64,000 nucleotides of DNA from Flaccisagitta enflata (Eukaryota > Chaetognatha > Sagittoidea > Aphragmophora): contig OZ231126.1 of assembly GCA_965153355.1 (NCBI GenBank), forward strand, positions 54,312,001 through 54,376,000, in the 5' to 3' direction. The position numbers and the translations under genes are program-made. The notes under the pieces are model-generated. The model saw only the letters and a list, made by a program, of their open reading frames with translations. It did not search any database and was not told where the DNA came from. Numbering within the stretch: position 1 is the first letter of the stretch; every line of letters starts with the position of its first letter. Below are positions 1-64,000 of this stretch, one piece after another.

Positions 1-57
1 GACCAACAGATGGACAGACTGAGCCCCTTATATAGAGTTGCATGTCCTCACCAAAAA
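1..57 (+). repeat. 3' end of a hairpin-ended short element (B type), cut by the window edge
   Basis: GGACAGACTGAGCC followed by GAGTTGCATGTCCTCACC and an A-run resembles the end of the element at 24132-24365 (GAGTTGCGTGTCCGCAACT plus A-run), with the stem partly decayed. Positions 58-564 hold nothing I recognise. Confidence 0.45.
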
Positions 58-564
58 AGGAAATATTTCAGCAGATGAGGAAGTTAAATAGGTTTCATGA
101 CAATGTTATTGACACATTGTACAAAGAAAATAGTTGGTATACAACAAAATGATGTTAAAACATGGTCGATGGTCGATCGGCCTCCCATTGGTTTAACATG
201 GGGTTTTCCTCTTCCTCCTTGGCGAAAAGGCTAAATCCAAGGGCAGGGGCAAGGGTCTCGCTAGGTAGGTTCCCGACTATTTTGATGGGGTTTCTGGGTT
301 TAAACCTCTAGATTAGTTCACTTAGACAGCCTGTACAAACCGGTTCAAAAATCCCTGCATAAGTTTCATCCCTACTTGTAGTGCCATTTTGAAAATCACT
401 GTCTTTTTTATTTTTGCCATAGTTGTTATCAAATGTAGAGACCGCCTAGAGTTAGCAGTTAAAACGCACCATAGGAAAATGCCATGGTAGTGATAGAACT
501 TTCCGACATAAATTGAAATATATTGGTAGTGATCAAAGCACCATCACAAAGCTTTTTTTTTTCA

Positions 565-570
565 TTTATT
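565..570 (-). terminator. polyadenylation signal of furry
   Basis: Reads AATAAA on the minus strand (TTTATT on plus), 43 nt downstream of the furry stop at 613, with an A-rich stretch just after it. Together with the in-frame stop it marks the 3' end of the gene. Confidence 0.6.
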
Positions 571-612
571 TGAGGAGCGCGTTAAGACAATTTTTGAGTA
601 TTTCACAGCAAC

Positions 613-60667
<60,055 letters not shown>

Positions 60668-60785
60668 CTGTAAAAAGATTTAAGTTATAAGAAGATAAAC
60701 GAGATAAACAAGCCTCATTCATCTTTAACGTCAGCTATGCGTCCCCGAGTAAGCGTCGACATTCCATCTATATCCAGGAATGATA

Positions 60786-62181
60786 CCAGTAATGGCAGCT
60801 TTCGCCGTGAGGAAAAAAGTCGTAAGCATTGGTCAGTTTTCAGTAAGTTTTTATTTTTAGTCACTGCAAATCTTTCTCTTTATTAGATCAAATCAAAAGC
60901 ATTTGTATGAATTGATTGCACCAAGAATCAGAGAAAAATAGGACAGAGCCAAATGAGCTAGATGAGCTAAAATGCGCAAAATCACTCAACCAGACAACCA
61001 GACATTCAGCTATGCTCACTGACATGCTTTCTTGTATTTGCATGCTCACATCAAAACATTCATTTATTTATCCCAGTAAAAATCAGAAAAAAACAGACTA
61101 AATGATCTAAGTGAGCTAGAATACTAAAAAAAACACTCTCGCAGATGAGCAACTCACTGTTTTCTGTATCTGCTTACTTAAACATGTATCAAAATATTCA
61201 TTCATTTATCGCATTTGAAATAAAAAAAAGATGGAGCTAAATGAGCTAGACTGCTCAAAAACATCCTCACAGATGAGCAACTATGCTCATAAACATGTTT
61301 TCTTGTATTTGCATGCTCAAACAAGCATAAATACACTACTTTATTGATCCTACTTAAAATCATAATCGGGAAAAAAGTCGAAGTCAGTCTTCGACTTTTT
61401 GACATATTTGAGAGAAACAGGGTTTTCATTTTCTTATGGGAGAGTTGAGCATCTCCACCGACCGATTGGGGCCTCCTATGAAATTGATAGGGTAAGTAAA
61501 TTTGATAATTCTCTTTCATTTGGCGCCAAGCAGAATGCTCTACGACAAATATCTTTCGCGCTATGATTTTTTAAAGATTTATTTATGAAAAATTCGAATG
61601 AAATTTTTTTTGATTTTTTACAATTTTGTGTAGGATCAAAAAAGTGCATTTATGTTTGTTTGAGCATGCAAATACAAGAAAACATGTTTATGAGCACAGC
61701 TGCTCATCTGTGAGGGCGTTTTTGAGCATTTCAGCTCATTTAGATAACTTAGCTCAGTCTGTTCTTTCTGATTTCAAATATGATAAATGAATAAATATTT
61801 TTAAACTTGTTTAAGCAAGAAAATAAAAAAACATGTCAGTGAGCAGAGCTGCTCATCTGTGAAGGCGTTTTCAAGTATTTAGCTCATTTAGCTTGTGCTT
61901 TTTGTCTGATTTTAAACAGGATAAATAAATAAATGTTTTGATTTAAGCATGCAAATACAAGAAAGCATGTCAGTGAGCAAAGCTGGTTGTCTGGTTGAAT
62001 CATTTTGATTATTTTAGCTCATCTAGCTCATTTGGCTCAGTCCTATTTTTCTCTGATTTTCAGTGCAGTCAATACATACAATTGCTTTTGATTTGATCTG
62101 ACAAAATTTCAGTGACTGAAGATGGTGAAAAGTGACCAATGCTTACGACTTTTTCCTCACGGCGACAGCCGCCATTACTGG
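60786..62181. mobile_element. 1.4 kb foldback element F2
   Basis: Left arm 60786-61370 (CCAGTAATGGCAGCTTTCGCCG, GTCGTAAGCATTGGTCA) pairs with right arm to 62181. Each arm holds about three loose units of 120-150 bp (TTTCTTGTATTTGCATGCTC, CAGATGAGCAAC, AAATGAGCTAGA). A second inverted pair, about 61370-61560 and 62235-62400 (AAGTCGAAGTCAGTCTTCGA), is interleaved. Confidence 0.65.
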
Positions 62182-62593
62182 TAAATCGAAAAAAATAAAA
62201 ATTGAATTTTTCATAAATAAATCTTTAAAAATCATTGCGCAAAAAGTATTTGCTTAGTGACAAATGAAAGAGAGTTATCAAAGTTACTTTCCACATCAAT
62301 TTTGTTTGAGAGCTCATTCGGTCGGTAGAGATGCACAACTTTCTCATAAGAAAATGAAAACCAATATTCAAAAAGTCGAAGACTGACTTCGACTCTTTTC
62401 CCGATCAACGGCGAGGCTGGAAATGGGCCCAAAACCAGGGTCAGGGTCATGTCCAAAGAAAGCCGGCAGATTTAGAAATCCATTTTCGGACGCAAGCACG
62501 GACAAGAAAGACGCAAAATTGAGAAAATTTATCACTGCGGTGCCAATGGTCAAACAGACCGTAACAGTTGCTTATACGACTGATTCGTACAGG

Positions 62594-62690
62594 GGTGGAA
62601 ATAGTTCTATGATCTTTGATTATTTTTCCCCCCTGCCTTTGATTTTCTTCCCCGCGACGCATCGCGTCGCGTTAAAAAATGAATGATTTT
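62594..62690. mobile_element. hAT-like MITE, partial copy D2
   Basis: CAGGGGTGGAAATAG end, then TTTGATTTTCTTCCCCGCGAC and CATCGCGTCGCG as in D1; no right end found. Confidence 0.45.
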
Positions 62691-63099
62691 CTTACCCTTG
62701 CACAGAGATTAGCGTTACTGAGCGTCAGTGGTCGGCCGTTATGAGGTCGTTATATGGTAAAAATCCGCCATCTTATGCTAAGGTCGTTATCCCTAAATAA
62801 CTGGACATTATTTATATAAGGTTACACATTATCTAAGTAAAAGGAACAGATTTTGTAAAAGGTTCATTGCATTTGACTCATAGAAATCCTCGTTATGAAA
62901 GATGGACAACATTACCACTATACTTACAATACTTTCCATACCCAACTTACTATACTTACTATACTTACTATGCCTACTTTTCTTACTATTCTTACTATAG
63001 TTACTATACTTACTATACAAGGCCTTCTTCTATTCATTTCAGTTAGGGTAGAGAGAAGGATATTGTTCCACCTATCATACTTTGGCCTAAACACTGATA

Positions 63100-63255
63100 A
63101 AAGCGAGAGATTGAGAGAGAGAGAGATAGGTATGTTAAGAAGAGAGGCGGGCAGGCAGGCGGCAGACGGTGGGCGAGCGAGCGAAGAGGCGGAGGGCGAG
63201 AGAGGAGCGGGAGAGAGGCGGGGAGAGGAGCAGAGAGAGGAGCGAAGAGAGAGGC

Positions 63256-63305
<50 letters not shown>

Positions 63306-64000
63306 AAGGGAGTGTGAGTGAAATAGTGTGAGTGTGGTGAGGGAGAGTGTGAGAGAGAGAGAGAGAGTGTAAGGTGAGAGACAGGCAGAGTGTAAGGTAG
63401 AGACAGACAGAAGTGTGAGTGAGAGAGGGACAGAGTTTGGTGACAGAGAGAGACAGAGAATGAGAGAGACAGAGAAACAGAGAGACAGAGAGAGATACAC
63501 ACACACATTAGCGCGCCTCTGCAGACAGAGAGAGACATGATGGCAGAGAGACGCAGACAGAGGAAGACAATTTGCTGAATGGGCAAATTTACAGAAGGTA
63601 GGCGTATGGCTATGAGGCTGACCTGCGTAATCAGGCCTTATACGGTTGGACCTCAGTTTTACAAGGGATTTCTGGGGACGACTATTTTTGTCTCTTAAAT
63701 CCAAAATCCCTTAAATTGAATTTATGTTTTATTAAGGATTTCATATTAGTTACTAAGGATTACTAAATTCATAGTGTAACCACATCCTTTTGCTTTAAGT
63801 ATGTTGATCAATAATGATTGATTTAGTTCATGGCAGGATATTCATAGCACAGGTAACATTTCATTATTTTCTAACAAATTTTTCTTAAATTTCATAATTT
63901 TCTTACAAATTTTTTCTTAAAAATTATCTCAAAATACCATTTTTTGTTGTCAAAATTCATCAAATTTACCTAAAATAAGGGACATTTTCAAAAACTTCTC
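63100..64000. repeat. duplicate of 57.1-58.3 kb, cut by window edge
   Basis: GA-rich tract, GGAAGACAATTTGCTGAAT, CCTTATACGGTTGGACCTC and the pogo-like MITE follow in the same order as at 57180-58270, with moderate divergence. A furry exon in 60668-64000 was not found. Confidence 0.75.

Overview
The window is animal nuclear DNA, most likely from a bilaterian invertebrate; I cannot name the species. The genes are split into many short exons with GT-AG introns. The introns are packed with simple repeats, minisatellites and short non-autonomous transposable elements. No bacterial, organellar or viral gene was recognised.

Two genes are supported. (1) On the minus strand, a furry (FRY/FRYL) homologue runs through almost the whole window, from its most upstream visible exon at 60566-60667 to a stop codon at 613 and an AATAAA signal at 565-570. 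I resolved 48 consecutive exons with consensus splice sites and compatible phases. They sum to 7497 bp, giving 2498 codons plus stop with no frame break. The N-terminal part of the protein lies beyond the right edge. Furry proteins are giant HEAT/armadillo-like scaffolds that act with NDR-family kinases in cell morphogenesis. Here the conserved helical blocks alternate with long disordered inserts (poly-Gln, poly-Asn, poly-Ala, Asp/Glu runs). (2) On the plus strand, a six-exon rhodopsin-class GPCR of 607 residues (49536-56422) sits entirely inside one 14.5 kb furry intron (44494-59027), so it is a nested, antisense gene.

Layout, left to right: furry 3' end and last exons (0.6-15.2 kb); an 8.4 kb intron filled by layered inverted-repeat elements (15.2-23.6 kb); middle exons (23.6-44.5 kb) interrupted by tandem-repeat elements; the giant intron with the nested GPCR (44.5-59.0 kb); the five most upstream visible furry exons (59.0-60.7 kb); and a repeat-filled upstream intron to the right edge.

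The repeat landscape is the most unusual part. Several families share one architecture: a short head, a body of tandem repeats and/or a microsatellite, and a terminal stem-loop followed directly by a short A-run. The stem sequence differs between families, but its pairing is kept and the head repeats one arm of the stem. This resembles Helentron-associated elements (HINEs, including Drosophila DINE-1 and oyster pearl elements). A second family (called L here; seven copies or fragments) has terminal inverted repeats around roughly 20 bp minisatellites and usually abuts a GA microsatellite. Foldback elements, hAT-like and mariner/pogo-like MITEs, and very long GA tracts fill most of the rest.

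All family assignments were made by eye from sequence motifs and recalled family features; no database search was run.
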